A stretch of DNA of 64,000 nt from Cerrena zonata (GCA_038087015.1 JASBNA010000025.1:496001-560000); one strand, 5' to 3'. Shown: positions 1 to 13,201, numbered from the stretch's first letter. Program-made: numbers and translations. Notes: generated by a model not told the origin, from the letters alone.

Positions 1-734
1 TCGGTGGTCTCGGTCCCTGATCAAACGTCGATATTTGACAGGACACGGCTAATGCCGGTCGGAGCTTTAAGTTACCAGTCTTTTCTACGACCATTTCTCG
101 TGGCTAATTCGTGACTCTCCTTTATGTCTCGTGTTTGGTTTCCCGTCGACTTCATGTCTCTGATTCTATAACAGCATCTCAGAAGAAGATTGATAAAGAG
201 AGGTTTATCCAGTACAACTCTGAGGGATATTCAAGTATGTCTGAGGTAAAACATAGAGATCTGGTGTACATGATTGACCCACCTCCTGTTGACCGGTTTG
301 TGATTAATCGCGGTCTCTACACCACCAACCTCACCCATTCTCAATGAACAGTATTGAATGCCGTTTGCCTTTCCTTCAGGTGGACATTGAAAATTAGAGT
401 TCATCTTGGGTCATTGGCCCCATCGCCCCGTCGAGAACCCAGTTAAGGTTTTGTACAAGTGACCCGTTCTCGCCCATCGTGCAGGCCATGTGAGTAGCGT
501 ACGTACTTTGCCCTCTTTCCTCTGCATCTGTTCCCAGCTCACAGTCGACCCTCCTTGCTTTCCCACCAACAGGTGTCTCTCAAACCTCGTCATCGAGTCT
601 CAGCAACGCATCTCAATAGTTGAGTATGTTATATACAGGTTTAGATTAATGCTGATCTCTTAGTAGACGATCTAAATCGTGTAATCGATAGTGGTCGACT
701 CGGAAACTATCTTCATATAACCACTTATACAAGT
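1..734. other. Left-edge intergenic sequence
   Basis: I see no supported gene here. Short open frames exist on both strands, but none has recognisable protein features or matching splice sites. Positions 480-600 are CT-rich on the plus strand, as in many fungal untranslated leaders. The last 50 bases may hold the tiny first exon of the lectin gene. Confidence 0.4.
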
Positions 735-1648
735 ATGTCTCGTATCCAACGCAGGCTACGATATGAAGAATTGATCAAAATCCAGTGAAATCCATTGGCA
801 ACGATTCGGTTGCAAAGATTGACATAGGCACATTCAATACAACCCCGCTTCACGAATTTTCCAGTCCTAGGCACCACAATGCCCACTCTATTGCACTCTC
901 CATTCGATATGCGTCTCCTCCAACAATACTACTTGGTATGAATATGCTCGACATGAATATTCCTCGCATTAGATGCAAGATCCTTAGCGTGGCGAATGAC
1001 GGTGCCCAGGTCGACATCGAGTCATGGGAAGACACCAAACTCTACTCCGTCGGCTGTTCGTGGCTGAGCATCCCACCAAATGACCCCGACATCCAATGCG
1101 GCAGGTTTGATACCCTGGAAGATCACCCGATGTCAAAACCGAATATATCGACAAAACACAAAGTCACCTTCACACACCCATATCACACGACTCCTAAGGT
1201 GGTCGTCTGGCTCGAGGCCTTTTCTACGCATCCAGGGCGTAATTGTCGCATCATCGTCGAGGCCACCGATATTACCCCTTCTGGTTTCACCCTCGAGATC
1301 AATACATGGCTCTGGACGGACATACTCTGTGCGACAGCAGTATGGCTGGCGCATTCTGCTGACAGAAAGGATATTCGAAGTGGAGCGTTCAGCACTGACG
1401 ACGTCCGTCCACGCAACGAGCCGCGTCTGAAGAACAGCTCATACATTCCCATCGCTGGAGGTGCTTACTCGAAGAAGCCGCATGTTTTCAGTGCTCTGAA
1501 CATGCTTGATTTCCGGAGCGGTCGAAATATTCGGGTCAAGGCCCATACGGGTGATATGACGCTGCATGGAATGACTTGGCACCTCGATAGTGGGGCAGAT
1601 AGCGTCTGCTATGGGGCTGGAGCGTCCTTTATCATCCTTGATCAGTAG
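735..1648 (+). CDS. Triple H-type lectin domain protein
   Basis: This is a lectin-like protein of about 290 residues built from three consecutive H-type (discoidin I C-terminal) lectin repeats. Each repeat opens with an I-x-x-G-x-F-x-T signature (IDIGTFNT, IQCGRFDT, IRSGAFST). Each then has a P-x-V/I-x-x-x-L/W strand, a conserved Arg-containing strand and, in repeats 1 and 2, a W-x-D-T/I strand near the end. The family binds sugars, classically GalNAc, and fungal members are usually cytosolic or secreted; no signal peptide is visible. The long frame begins at a GTG (785), so the start is uncertain. My model uses ATG at 735, a 7-nt first exon, an intron at 742-784 (GTATCC...CCAG) with a TTGATC branch-like site, and exon 2 from 785. 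Sugar specificity cannot be inferred. The family call is firm and the first exon is weak. Confidence 0.72.
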
Positions 1649-2067
1649 GTTTATGCATGTTCCACGTCTTGGTATGTCGGGTGTTTATATTTGATTCGAT
1701 CTTTCACCATGATTCTGATGCATAACTATAGGTCATATTCTGCAGAGATTATATTATACCAACTAACTAGTGTTGACTTAGGCAGATATATCAACCGTGT
1801 GTATCGAATCTCCCGCTTCTTGTATGCTTGATTACGACTATAGTCAATTTCAACGAGGCTTCATGGGCAATTACTTTGTCACACGGGTCCTTTATGTTTC
1901 TGCACCGTGACAAGGCAGCGCTTTTCCGAGGATGCATCATGATCTTTAGCCAGTTGAATCGTTTTATAGAAAATCACGTAAAACCAAAATCTGACTCGAG
2001 TCGCAAGCGAGATGGCATAAAAGGAGGCTGATGCATAGGGCACATTACGAAGATTTATTCTCTTCTC
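1649..2067. other. Intergenic, lectin 3' side
   Basis: This is AT-rich sequence after the lectin stop codon. It probably holds the lectin 3' UTR and the region upstream of the MFS remnant. I recognise no gene, repeat or RNA. Confidence 0.4.
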
Positions 2068-2689
2068 ATGGATTTTGAACTTCGACCGCAGCTACCCGTC
2101 GGCCGAACAGCCGCCGACAGCCTGAGCATCCAACCAACACAATTTATTGCTGCTAGTGATGACTTCTCGTCGACACCTGATGCGGACGGGTCAGGTCGTC
2201 CTTCAAGTGGTCAACAGTCACCTGTAGACGAAGGTTGGAAAGCGTGGACATATTGTGCATCCGGATTTGTCCTGGAAACGTTGTCGTTCGTCTCGAGGTG
2301 AATAGCATCAATTTTACCATAAAGTTAACTCTGTCCGTTTAAAATTACAGTATATTCCAAGGTATTGAGAATGATTGTTCTTCACTCATAGGATATGACT
2401 AAATAACTGGCAGCATACTACAAAATACATCCACCGTTCAACAAGTATTCGGATGGAGCCATCACAGCTGTTGGTCCGGCTGCGCTCGCTCAGGCTGCAG
2501 AAGATAGGAGGCATCGTAAAAGGCTCAATCTACTCTCTCCGAAGTCATCAGCAAACCTACACCCCTCGCTTATCACTCTTATTGCACTTGTACAAGGATG
2601 GAGCTACAAGTATAAGCTCCTTTTATCCGGGGGTTCATTTTCTTGTACAAGTATCACAAGCGACAGCAGCATCAATAAGGAGCATCGCA
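2068..2689 (+). pseudogene. 5' remnant of an MFS monocarboxylate-type transporter
   Basis: A start ATG with good context opens a polar N-terminal tail that runs into DEGWKAWTYCASGFVLET. This resembles the D-G-G-W/F-K-A-W motif leading into the first membrane helix of fungal monocarboxylate-type MFS proteins. Two short introns join it to SIFQAYYKIHPPFN, the next conserved stretch of that family. After about AVGPAALAQ the frame continues as charged non-family residues and stops near 2689. The first helix is shortened and no further helices are present, so only about 80 residues of family sequence remain. A nested palindrome at 2586-2652 sits in the non-family part. I infer a truncated, non-functional gene; a short chimeric protein is possible. 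Confidence 0.5.
2586..2652. repeat. Nested inverted repeat in the MFS remnant
   Basis: The outer arms are an 11-bp inverted pair (ACTTGTACAAG at 2586-2596 and CTTGTACAAGT at 2642-2652). The inner arms are GGAGCT at 2600-2605 and AGCTCC at 2615-2620. Each outer arm is itself nearly palindromic. The element lies where the MFS similarity is lost. Confidence 0.6.
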
Positions 2690-3139
2690 AGTAGAATCTC
2701 AAGGACACTTAAGCATGGCTGTGTTACTAAGGATTTCACCCAAAACAACCATCCAAAACAAGAAGTATATTTCATGATAAGTATATAAATACATGAGTAA
2801 ATACTTCACTATGTACAACAACTACTTATGTTTCTGCCATCTGAGTCATAGAAATCTCTATACTGGGGATGATTCAGGCACGTTTAGCGATAAATTTCCC
2901 CTACTGCGTTTAGGTCGATTACGATACGTTCTCCTTCTCCAAATTGTATCCTCATGCGTATTTTTGATCGGTTCATTTGCGTTCTGGTAGGGTTGTTTAT
3001 AAACCGGATCCTCATCATGGTATTAGTATTAACAAAACATGCATTACTTTCACATCGATTGACCAAAATTTCATACTGTACAGAAGAGCAAATTCGGGTA
3101 GGTTATGGTTACAATTTGATAGTAAGCAGCCGAAACAAT
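2690..3139. other. Intergenic, 3' side of the giant gene
   Basis: This AT-rich sequence probably contains the 3' UTR of the minus-strand giant gene that stops at 3140. I see no coding sequence. Confidence 0.4.
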
Positions 3140-6100
3140 TCAACCTCTGATGAGAGCACCCCTCGTCTTGCGCAGGGACTCGGCGAGTCCAAGTAGCGTT
3201 TCGGCCAACCGTACCTAATAATAAAGTGATTAGAGGTATGTTTACCATCGAATATACATATACGAGAAAACCATACAGTATCTGCAGCCTCGATATAGGA
3301 TGATGGCACGGTCGGACGCGTAGGATCCGAACTGGCTGCATTCTGAACCTCACTTGCAACGCTAGCCATTCTACGTAGCGTGGTGTTGGAAGGACCGAAA
3401 GAGACTGCATGAAATGACAACGGACAGCTATGAATGACTATGAGTAATGTGTGGTAGAAGAAAATCCATTGACTCACCCGAGAGAGACTGCACGATTGCA
3501 AAGGTCTCGCATTGTATCATTTGATATCGAACCTTCGCCGTCTGAGAGGAATATAACAACTGGTGTCCTAGAAGATAATCTGAGCGTCACAAATAACAGT
3601 AACCGGGACCTTTATACCTCTCATTGCTCCAGCTGCTAGTCATAGCTTCTTGTGTCCTTTCAATTCCAGCAGTAAAATTCGTTCCACGACCAGGCCCATG
3701 TTTCAACACTTCATGAAGGAGTTCGGTCGGTGCTCGAGTGGAATCGTTCGTTACTGGTTCGATTGTTTGCTGATCAAAGAAGATAATGGTATAAACATCC
3801 CTTTCGAATCTTGCGCGACCCGTTGTTTCATTCAAAACATGTTGTCGTGCGGTCCAAAACCCATAAAGGGAAGAATATACCGAACCGACACGATTGTTGT
3901 GGCGTGCGGAGATTCGATGCGTCACTGGAGTGTTCGGCAGTGGGTGGCGGTCTATTTTACCCATTGAACTAGATCTATATGAAAATATCAGCCTATTAGG
4001 GACTTAATAGTTACTTATCGTACCTATCAATGACGAAGAATCTTGTGTGATGTCAGATCAATTTCTTGGATATAATATATCATACGCACATATTATAAGC
4101 TTCTGAAACCGGCTTACGACAGATGAAATGATGGCCGTCTGATGAGATATAACCGGTTTGTCCTGGAACGATGTGACCATCGGCGAGTGGATGATGGAAG
4201 ATACTAAGGGTACAATATGATGGTGCTCCTGTACCAGAATTATGCTCAGGCCCTAAACCAATGTGAGCATTGTGTAGTGATATTAGTATAGTTCGATGTC
4301 ACTCACCTGGGCATATTGAATCGCTGTCAATAGTAGGCGTTAGAAACTATATAATTTGTTAGAGTAAAGCAACAAACCATTTTGAATAGTATATCCGTTC
4401 TTCCTGAGAATATGGATCTGCGAAGGTAGGTAAGTCATTTTATAACACTCATCGTTGGCGACCGATTATTTCACCTTTGAATCCTGGGTAAAACGATGTC
4501 AATATCAACAATCCAGATGAGACCAATAAATCCGGCCTAACATACCTGTCCTTCGCCAATACAATCTGTGGCTGACGAAATCTTTTGCGCGTTCAGGATT
4601 AGGACTTATCGGGTGAGTAATATGCTGCAGCTCCCCGTCAGAGCAAGCCGATGAATCTTCAGATCGACAATAATCAACGTGAACGTGACGACCCCGATCA
4701 CGACAAACCATTGAGCACTTGTATATGCAGGATATTATTATGGTGAACAGACGATCTTTGTAAGATACACTTACGAGCATAGGGGAGCCGTCGTCGTTCG
4801 CGCCAAACCTTCGTCCGTCGATTTCAAGTCCAGAACCATCCTGATCATCGATAGCCCACTGTGTTCGTGACATCGAACCGTGACTCGTCTCGTGTTCCTG
4901 CTGCCGATGGCCTATTTTACAGTAAGTTAATATAAGAGCAGCAATATTTAGTAATACATGCCTATTGGCAGGGTGCAGAAGTATCCGCAATCTCCACACC
5001 TATCAATATAGTGAGTATGAGAGTTGAGCTATACAAACATCTCCATGAGAGAACGTACTTTGATTCGCAGAAGTGGAATTGCTTGCGTTCCACGTTATGG
5101 ATATGAACTCCCTCGTGATTCAACTGCCCTGGAAGTATAACAATCGCACAAGGTAGGCGACGAGAAACTGATGTCTGTTCGTAAGATAACGATGTCTGCA
5201 GTGAAAGAGGTCGCACGTACTTTGGATATACTGTGCAATTTTTAGAAGCATGTACACGTGTAACCGACGCTTTCATTTGTATTTGCGAAAAAAACATACC
5301 TTGGTATATTGAAACGTCTCGTATCTACCGGTGAAAATCGCTTCAATGGATTCCGGTGTTGTCTCGATTAGACATAATCCAGGGGATTGGCATGACTCAA
5401 GGCACGGATGTTCTTGTCTAGGGACGTTGAGCGGTGCGATACATTTCAGAGTCTATTTTGCTGCACGTACCCGCAAAGATGTATGGCATTCTTGTCCAAT
5501 GCATGAAGATGAGATGAGCTAGCACACAGCCGTTTACAGAGCTGACAAGAAATCGGACAATTGTGATCGTCACAGACATGCTCCTCATGAGATACATGAC
5601 TTCATGGCCGTTAGCATAATTTGATATGGTTAATAAACAGGATTTGCATACCTCAGTTTACGACATGTATAACGACATGTGAATAGAGACCCATCCGCTA
5701 ATCGTACATTGGCAAGTATGCAAGGCTACACAGATATAAGAAAGATAAACAAAATTGCACAAAATATCAATACCTTTCCGCATTCGTGTGGTTCGAGACA
5801 GTCGTGATCTCCGTCTGCATGATCTACCGACTGGGGGGTGACAATGAGCCATCAATCCTTCAAATCGGAGTCTTAGATTAGTACCTTTGCACAGAAATGG
5901 AGGCATCCGTCTTTCCCCGATAGGTAACAGTCTTTGCCACAGCGATGAGTTGAAAAGTCGCAACTATCAGGTATAATGTATCAGATCATACACTGTTTAG
6001 ATATTGGGAGATCGACCAACATGTGTGTACCACGATGTCCAGCGCTGCAAAGGTAATGAGTCACAGAACAGCAATACCAATGATAAACCTACGGGAGACC

Positions 6101-9100
6101 GCACTGCACGGATTCGCCGTCGTGATCCACAGCATATTCACAAAATCGAGGACATTTGTGATCAGTATTACAGCTGTGAGATCCTTCATGATGCATTGGA
6201 CGGAGACAAAACAGCTGGCAGCTGGAGCATTGGGATGCACAGATTTTGATAGTTGCATGTAAACTGATGGATAGATCTGCAAAGAGTCTTCGAACCTCTT
6301 CAAACAGCGATGATTCTACTTCTGGTTGGAAACGGGACATATTAGTATTCATCCATTCTTGAACATGAGCAATACGAGCTTCGACAAGATCGTCTAGATA
6401 TTTCTGGAGCCCTGTAACCCAGTGATGTTCATCTTGGTCATAGCGTTGATCAAAATGACCAGACGAAGAAAGAAGATAAATGAGGACATGTTCTTGATCT
6501 TCTGAGTTAACCCTTGTTCCTGTCACGTAGAATTTCGCAGAGGTATCGAATGTTTCAATCACGTTGCCTGAGTCGAGATCCTGAATACGACATGAGTATA
6601 GCCAAAGAGACATGACATGAATTAATTCACTCTGAGAGGTTCGATCTCCGGTTCCAGTTCTACCACTCCATATGCAAATGCGGTTGGCAAGGATAACACG
6701 AGCTGCTGAGCGCGATGCAATGCAATGTTTTCTGTCATGTTGCGGTAAGCCAACAGGAAAAAGAAGCTTAGGTATACCCTTACGATTCAAAGCACCCCAG
6801 TCATTCGCCTGAAGAGGATATTTGATGTAAGAGAAATTGCTGGGGAATTGGGGATCGCTACTTGCGTACCTTCAATTTCGCCATTAATGTCTTCATAGTT
6901 TCCAGAAACATGGCCCCTTTGGGATGTGTAACATCTTGTTCTTCAAGCATCTTTCCGAGTGGTCGAAACATGCCATAGAACTCTCTAGATTCAATGACAG
7001 GCCAAGGTATAATCAGAACATTACCATTGTGTAATTTGGTAATAAAGTTTGATTCCTTTTCGGTGTCGACGATACTTTGAAATCTGAGGCTGAACCTATA
7101 TGGTATGGTGATTCGTTGAAGTCTCAGTTAACCATTTTGAGTACTTACTCTTTCTTGATCTCCTCCTTATCAGACTGAATGACGTCCTGCGTACAATTTA
7201 TAAGTAAAAGAAGAACAAATCTCCATTATATAGTCTTACCTTTATAATGATAGCCAACGTGGATCTGAATAGAGTAGGGTTTGCGGCAGTATCTAAAACT
7301 GTGGAGGATGATTGGAAGGAATGAAAGAGATCTGTGATGCTGCGTGATAGTGCAAAATTGTTCCGAAACAAAACCTGTAATTCTTATCATAAATATAAAC
7401 TAATTCATCTAACAGATATCATATTACCAGATTTGAAAGCGCCGTGTTGAAAAGAACAAGCAAACTGTCCTCTTGAATGGAGCGTTCGAGGCTATGCACA
7501 CCTATTTGAAAGGTGTTGAACCAATTCTGATTTCTTCACCCAGTTGTGAATGACTTACCTTCGAAATCTAGAGCGACGATGAGAGCATCATCAGTAGGCG
7601 TCAGAGACATCCAGACACCTTCTGTTGTACGCATTGCTGATCCAGCGAATGATGTGTCCACAAGATGATTCAAAGTGAAGCTTTTCCCTACAGACTGTTC
7701 GCCTAATCAAGAGGTAAGCGCAAAATTCAGTTTCAAGCATTTGCGTGACGTACCCATTGAGGAAACAACGCGTACAGGCTGCTTATCATATTAGTAGGAG
7801 AAGAAACAGAATAGATGCGACGCTACCTTCGAGGACATGTATGATTTCAATATTGATTCGTACCATCCAAACGAGAGATTGTCAACAATTTGTTCGACCG
7901 TAGCACCTAGAAGGGACTCTTCAAACCCCCGAGACCAAACACCATCTTTCAACGGAACGAATCGGTTCTCCCAAGCTACAGCGATATGAATCGGAATAAG
8001 GCAAAGAAGATTCACCAGCCACTGCCCCAGTTTATAAATAGATAGATCATTGTTTTTAGAGACTCTAAACGCTTCGTATGGCATTCCACAGATGACCATC
8101 TCAGACAGCTCTCTCCCGGTTGGTTTTTTCGTGATCCGCTGGAAGTTCAATATCGAATCCTTGATATAGTTTTGTATTTGTGTCGGATCGAGAGTGGAGA
8201 CAAATGACATAGTGTTACTAGTGGAACGCCGAATGGCAGACAGGACTGGAAACCGAGTCCAAACGTCGGCGTGACAATCAAGGAGACTGTTCCGGAGGGT
8301 CTTTCGATATGTGCTGGAAAGTGGATATGACTTTTGGCGTTCGCGGAAGCTGAACTCTGCGGGCCGGGATGTGATATCTAATGCGAACGATATGCATCGC
8401 GCTTCGTCATCAAGACCAACATAGTAAGTTTTCGAACGGTTCCCAATGGAGGTCATGATGGGCGAGGATATCGGTAGCCCAGGTATTTCGAGATGTATTC
8501 CCTCCGTATGTCCAAACGTTGACGAGTGGTAAGCTCGAAGAGAGATTTTGTTGCTGTTGGCGCAAGCAACAAAAAGACAAGATCCATCGGGGGAAGAATA
8601 TAAACCGATTGCCGGCTGAGGTAATGTAACCGATGAAGGTCTGAGTCAAGATGTTAACGTGAACGGAGCTAGACTTCATACAAACGCTACATACCGAAAC
8701 TGCTGAGTGATGAGCGAAAAGACTCGCACGGAGCCACCATCGTCTACAAGGGCAAGTGCTTCTTCATTTGGTCCGCACAAAAACGCAGCGTGGGTCAACA
8801 ACGAATGAGTATCGGACTCAAGGTACCACAACGTCAAGGTGACCCGAGGGCCGAGCCCTGAACACGACATGAACCGTTCATCGAACACGAAAAAATGCAG
8901 AAGGGACTAGAGATGTCATATTAGATTCCGCATGTAATGAAACACGAGAATATACGACCTTATTTGTAGTGCAAAGCGCCAGTATACGCTTGCTCTCATT
9001 AAATGCCAAAAGATAATCGCAATTTATCCTTTCCATACGTAAGGTTCTCTTTGGCATGCGGTTTTCGAGGGCCTTTCCGATGGCATCCATTCGTTCAAGG

Positions 9101-12005
9101 TAAATGTTGAGAGATTCATTCGATTCTATGACAAGAAGGCAACGATCGTCCTGTAGCAGTTGTATAAATCTATATATATGGTGTGTTAGATGTGTCTTAA
9201 TCAATTCGAGAATTACCCACACAACTTTATCAGTCACAGGAGTACAGAATGAGAAGGAGGAGCGAGGATGAAGCCGGGGACTTGGAATAAAGTCTGCGGA
9301 CATTTGCATTTCTTGCATATCCTGCTCGGATACTTTGAACGGGAACACCCTGTAGACTAGGGATTCGTCAATACAACGTTTGAGATAGCCCGATATCTCG
9401 TAGCACACTAATGCATGCACGTAGATTCGCGTCAGCAAGACATCTCAAAGTAACGCAACTTGGATACCTTGGCGTCTTCCGTTTTCGATTATCCGGACAT
9501 TTTCGATTATACGAATTCTGTATGGTTCATTGAATGAGAGTGAGTGTTACATGAGGACGGACATGGGACATACGTCTTAGAGTCCGTAAGATAAGAGTGG
9601 CGGACATCGGCTAGGAATCTACGACGCGACTCGATATTCTGGTTGCAATGATCGGCCTCGATATTCTCCAGTACCTTGCGAAAGGCTTTCGACCGAAGCT
9701 GATCAAGGTAGTGCATTACTTCAGTTATCTGGCGCTCCAATGCGTCCTTCAAATATCCCGCGGCCAGCAAGAATATTTCTTCTACGTCAGCGTCGAAAAT
9801 ACGAAAGTTTGAAAAAAATGTTTCCAGTCGAGACAAGCATTCTGCGTCAGTGAGCATTCCTTCGTCATACTCACTATGACTAGAGGATGCATATGCAGAA
9901 CGCTGTTCAGGAGTAGAAGACAACGTTGCCCACCAACCGTTAACAACCGACCGTAAGCTCATGTAATGTTTCTGAGGCTCCCATACATTCCGGGCTAGTT
10001 CCTGTAGTTCCTGTTGTGTCCAATGGTCCGTTCTCGTCCCGGTGATGGTATGCATGATCTTTAGAAGACCCTGCTTTTTGATTTCATAGGGATTGCTTGT
10101 AATTTTCGAAAAGGACAAGTCATTGGATGCTTGCAGTATCCGTGCCGGTACGTCTGGGCAAGAAACAAAAAGCCCATGGACTACAGCTATATAAATGTTA
10201 CAAATAGGGACCCGCAGCGAAATTGCAACACTTACCCTGTAATTCTGAGACCTGTTCCTGAGAAAGTCTGTCGTACACTGCGTTTTGGACTCTTGAGCTA
10301 CATAATTATTCATCACTCTCACCCTCCGCATCAAGATCAACTAGTAAAACTCACCTATAATTTGATAAAACCGTTCTCGCAAGTTCGTGCCTTATAGCTT
10401 GTGGGAGGAGTGAATGCCATGTGTTGTTTGTCTCTTCCCATGCTTTCTGCTTTCGTCTTTCGTACTCGTCTTGGAGTAGTTGACGGGACTCATGAAATGC
10501 TTGGATGACACGAGGCGAACGCTTTGCACCTAATCCATGCCGGAGCAGTATCTGCAAAGCATCCTCCTGGAGGTCGGAGCTCAGAATAAAAGCATCTTTT
10601 TCACTAAAGTTACATTCAGTATTATGTAATAAATCGTCCTACTGAATCGCCACTTACAGGAAGGATCGTAATCGAATTGCATTATACTTCTCTGGGAATG
10701 TCTGACACTTCTGAAGCGAGGAGGCATACTTCACATCCAGATAGCCAGCCTCCGTCTCTCCCGCTACAAGGCGGGGTCTCATGTGATCAAATTCCACATC
10801 GACATATTCGTTATATCGTAAATTGTTCGATTGAGGTAATGACACCTAGAATATACATGAATGGTTTGTATCGGTTACTAACATTGACATCATTCTTACC
10901 GTAAATCCAGGTCTGACGACGACATTCTCTTCTTGCTCGTTAGTCTGTATAACTTTGAATGAGAAGAAACGATCGACATCATCGATGTCCAGATCAATGT
11001 TTTCGGCTTCGTCCTCTGAGTTGTGCTGTTGAATCACTTCCCGCCACACGATCATAGAAGCATCTTCATCAGAAATTAGAGCAAAAACTTGGGTGCAGAT
11101 CTTGGTGAGATATCTAATGATTGTTAAGGCACCTGCCCCCATCAAAATTTGAGAAATTACCTCATGAAAGTCACCCTGTTTCTTTGCACTGATGGGGCCG
11201 CCTCATCATTCCAAGTAGTATCTTCAGGCCAGAAGATAACAGATGATATGGAGCAATGGCTGGGACGGAGTATATAGATACCCGTGCGCAAACTGTTGCG
11301 ATCACCATCCTCACTACTTCGTAAGATAGCAACACTAATAAACAATGCTTGTTACTTGTGAATATAACAGTGTGGGTGTCTGCACGTACGTTCCATCATC
11401 TACAACTCCCACATCGTAGAGATACCTCACTATTTCACTTCGGCTCCCATAGATACCCATGGGCTTCACTGTGAGACGGTCTAATGCGGTAAAATCGACT
11501 TTTGTCATCGATCTGTACGCTCCTGGGCAGATGTCATTGATGAAATGACCAAGTGACTCTTGGGAAATAATGATCTTTTCAACTGATCGACATAATCAGT
11601 GGACGTGTCCTTAAAAACGATAGTTCAAAAACCTACCAAGCCCACCGCTTCCTTGTTCACTAACAAGATCGAGGATACGATACATTCCTTTGATCGAATC
11701 CACTACGTCGTACCCTTCTGGCACAAGGTCACTCGTTCGAGCTTCATTGTCACCAACCTATCTGAGACATGAGTACCGTACCAGACACTGGAAGATGTAA
11801 ACACATACCTGATTGGACTCAATCTGAGCTGGCGGCGATGAATCTCTTGCGACTAAGCGTATATCACTCAGTTCCAAGTGTGCAAAAAAATTACAAAGTT
11901 TAACATACTTGGAAAACTATCCGTATCATAGCTAGGAGGAGTTAAATCCGAATTTATTGCAGGTTCAGGACCGATACTGTCCTGTGGTTCCAGTACTTGC
12001 GCCAT
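3140..12005 (-). CDS. Giant GBP/VLIG-like GTPase with Cys/His-rich and vWFA domains
   Basis: The hand-built model has 44 exons totalling 6,555 nt (2,184 residues plus TGA) with no internal stop. The start is MAQVLEPQDSIGPEPAINSD. Residues about 670-1140 look like a beta-propeller region. A P-loop GEQSVGKS follows at about 1153-1160, then RTTEGVWMS (switch I-like), LDFEGVHS (D-x-x-G, about 1199) and a candidate G4 IIIKDV. This is the layout of guanylate-binding/very-large-inducible GTPases. Residues about 1540-1900 hold many CxxC and HxxxH units such as CSSCQLFCLRPMHHEGSHSC and CGKDC. At about 1959 DRSSSMG gives the D-x-S-x-S MIDAS of a vWFA domain, which continues with FLSDGEG. Exon examples: 11909-12005, 9574-10186, 7827-8640, 7559-7702, 6093-6580, 3618-3974, 3140-3214. 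Several microexons occur (9, 10, 17, 18, 25, 25 nt), and one intron (4912-4961) uses a GC donor. The function is unknown; a stress or self-defence scaffold is inference only. Confidence 0.85.
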
Positions 12006-13201
12006 AACCTGGTGTGAAGAACGCTAGAGAAAGTGGGAAGAAAGGAGGAACGCTCCTAGGCCTGGGTCATTCTTTTTGAACGGTGTCTTTGTATGTGGAC
12101 TTCGAAACGAGGACACTGGCGCGTGACCCTGCTGCGTATGTATTGATTACAATAATAGCTCTGCTGTGCCATATAGAAGTAGCAGAATAGAAATGGCTTC
12201 GCCATGCCCTGATCGCCTTCAGAGGACCCGAGGAACTGTAGTATGCTACCAGAGAAGTCGTAACCTCTGAACAAAATCACTAGAAATTGTATAAGGCTAA
12301 ACGTCTTTTCTGGTACGAACATAACCGTACCACCGATAACGAGTCATCGTGAGCCTGTAATTCCTCAAGGTAGTTCATATTCAAGTTGCATATTTCAGGA
12401 AGCGCCCAAATGTCCAAATTAGTACGGTGTTGAATGTCTTAGTTCCGTTTTTAATACAAGCTACTAGTACTACCCCTCCCAACAACACAAAGCGATGTAT
12501 ACTGAGGGTATATTCTACAATAATTATTCGCGTCATAGAACGAAACGTCATTAGCGGGAATCCTAAGACGTTGACCAAACCTTACCATCCACCACCGAGG
12601 TCACATATATTGATCAAGTTTCGAGACTCCGTCCAACAAAACGCTGTCTAACATGGGATACGAGAAGAGCCTTGGAGTCTCAAGGGTCCTGAATCGATCA
12701 CTACTGGACGAATCACCTTGAATGCTTCTCTCACAATCTGATGTCCATCCGTATCTACCTCAAGGCTGCTATATGAAACCTTATACTGGCCTCATGATCA
12801 TCATTGCCTGCACGATTTTTATGCAGTTTCTTTCGAGAGCTGCCGAGAGGAAGGTGTCTGGGACTATCTTTGTGTAAATGTTACGAACGTGAGAAAGGTA
12901 AGTGCTACCTACTATACAGTAGCCACATCCGGAGAAGACGATCTTGACTACATAACGGCTGAGTGTGGGATACAGGGCAAGAAAGCTTCATCTTATTTAC
13001 GTGTTCAGGGCCCGTCCCTATACCGTGATGCGACTGATCTGACTGAGTGGTTAGCCCCACCCCAATAGCGATGCGGATTTACTTGAAGTAATGTTTGTAT
13101 ACGATCAAACGATTATATTGTACAGAAATGTTACACAACCTCGAACATCTTTCACCCATCCACAAACGCGTAACTGTATCTGGGCTCAATAGCTTTTCTA
13201 T
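12006..13201. other. Intergenic, upstream of the giant gene
   Basis: This stretch contains the promoter side of the giant minus-strand gene and the 3' side of the next minus-strand gene. An 88-codon minus frame at 12056-12322 has no family features and may be leader sequence. GAGACTCC and GGAGTCTC near 12620-12690 form an 8-bp inverted pair. Nothing else stands out. Confidence 0.4.

Noticed and set aside
9170..9220. Donor at 9216 for the intron in the giant gene
   Set aside because: It puts the next exon out of frame with an early stop; the donor GTGGGT at 9220 restores frame.
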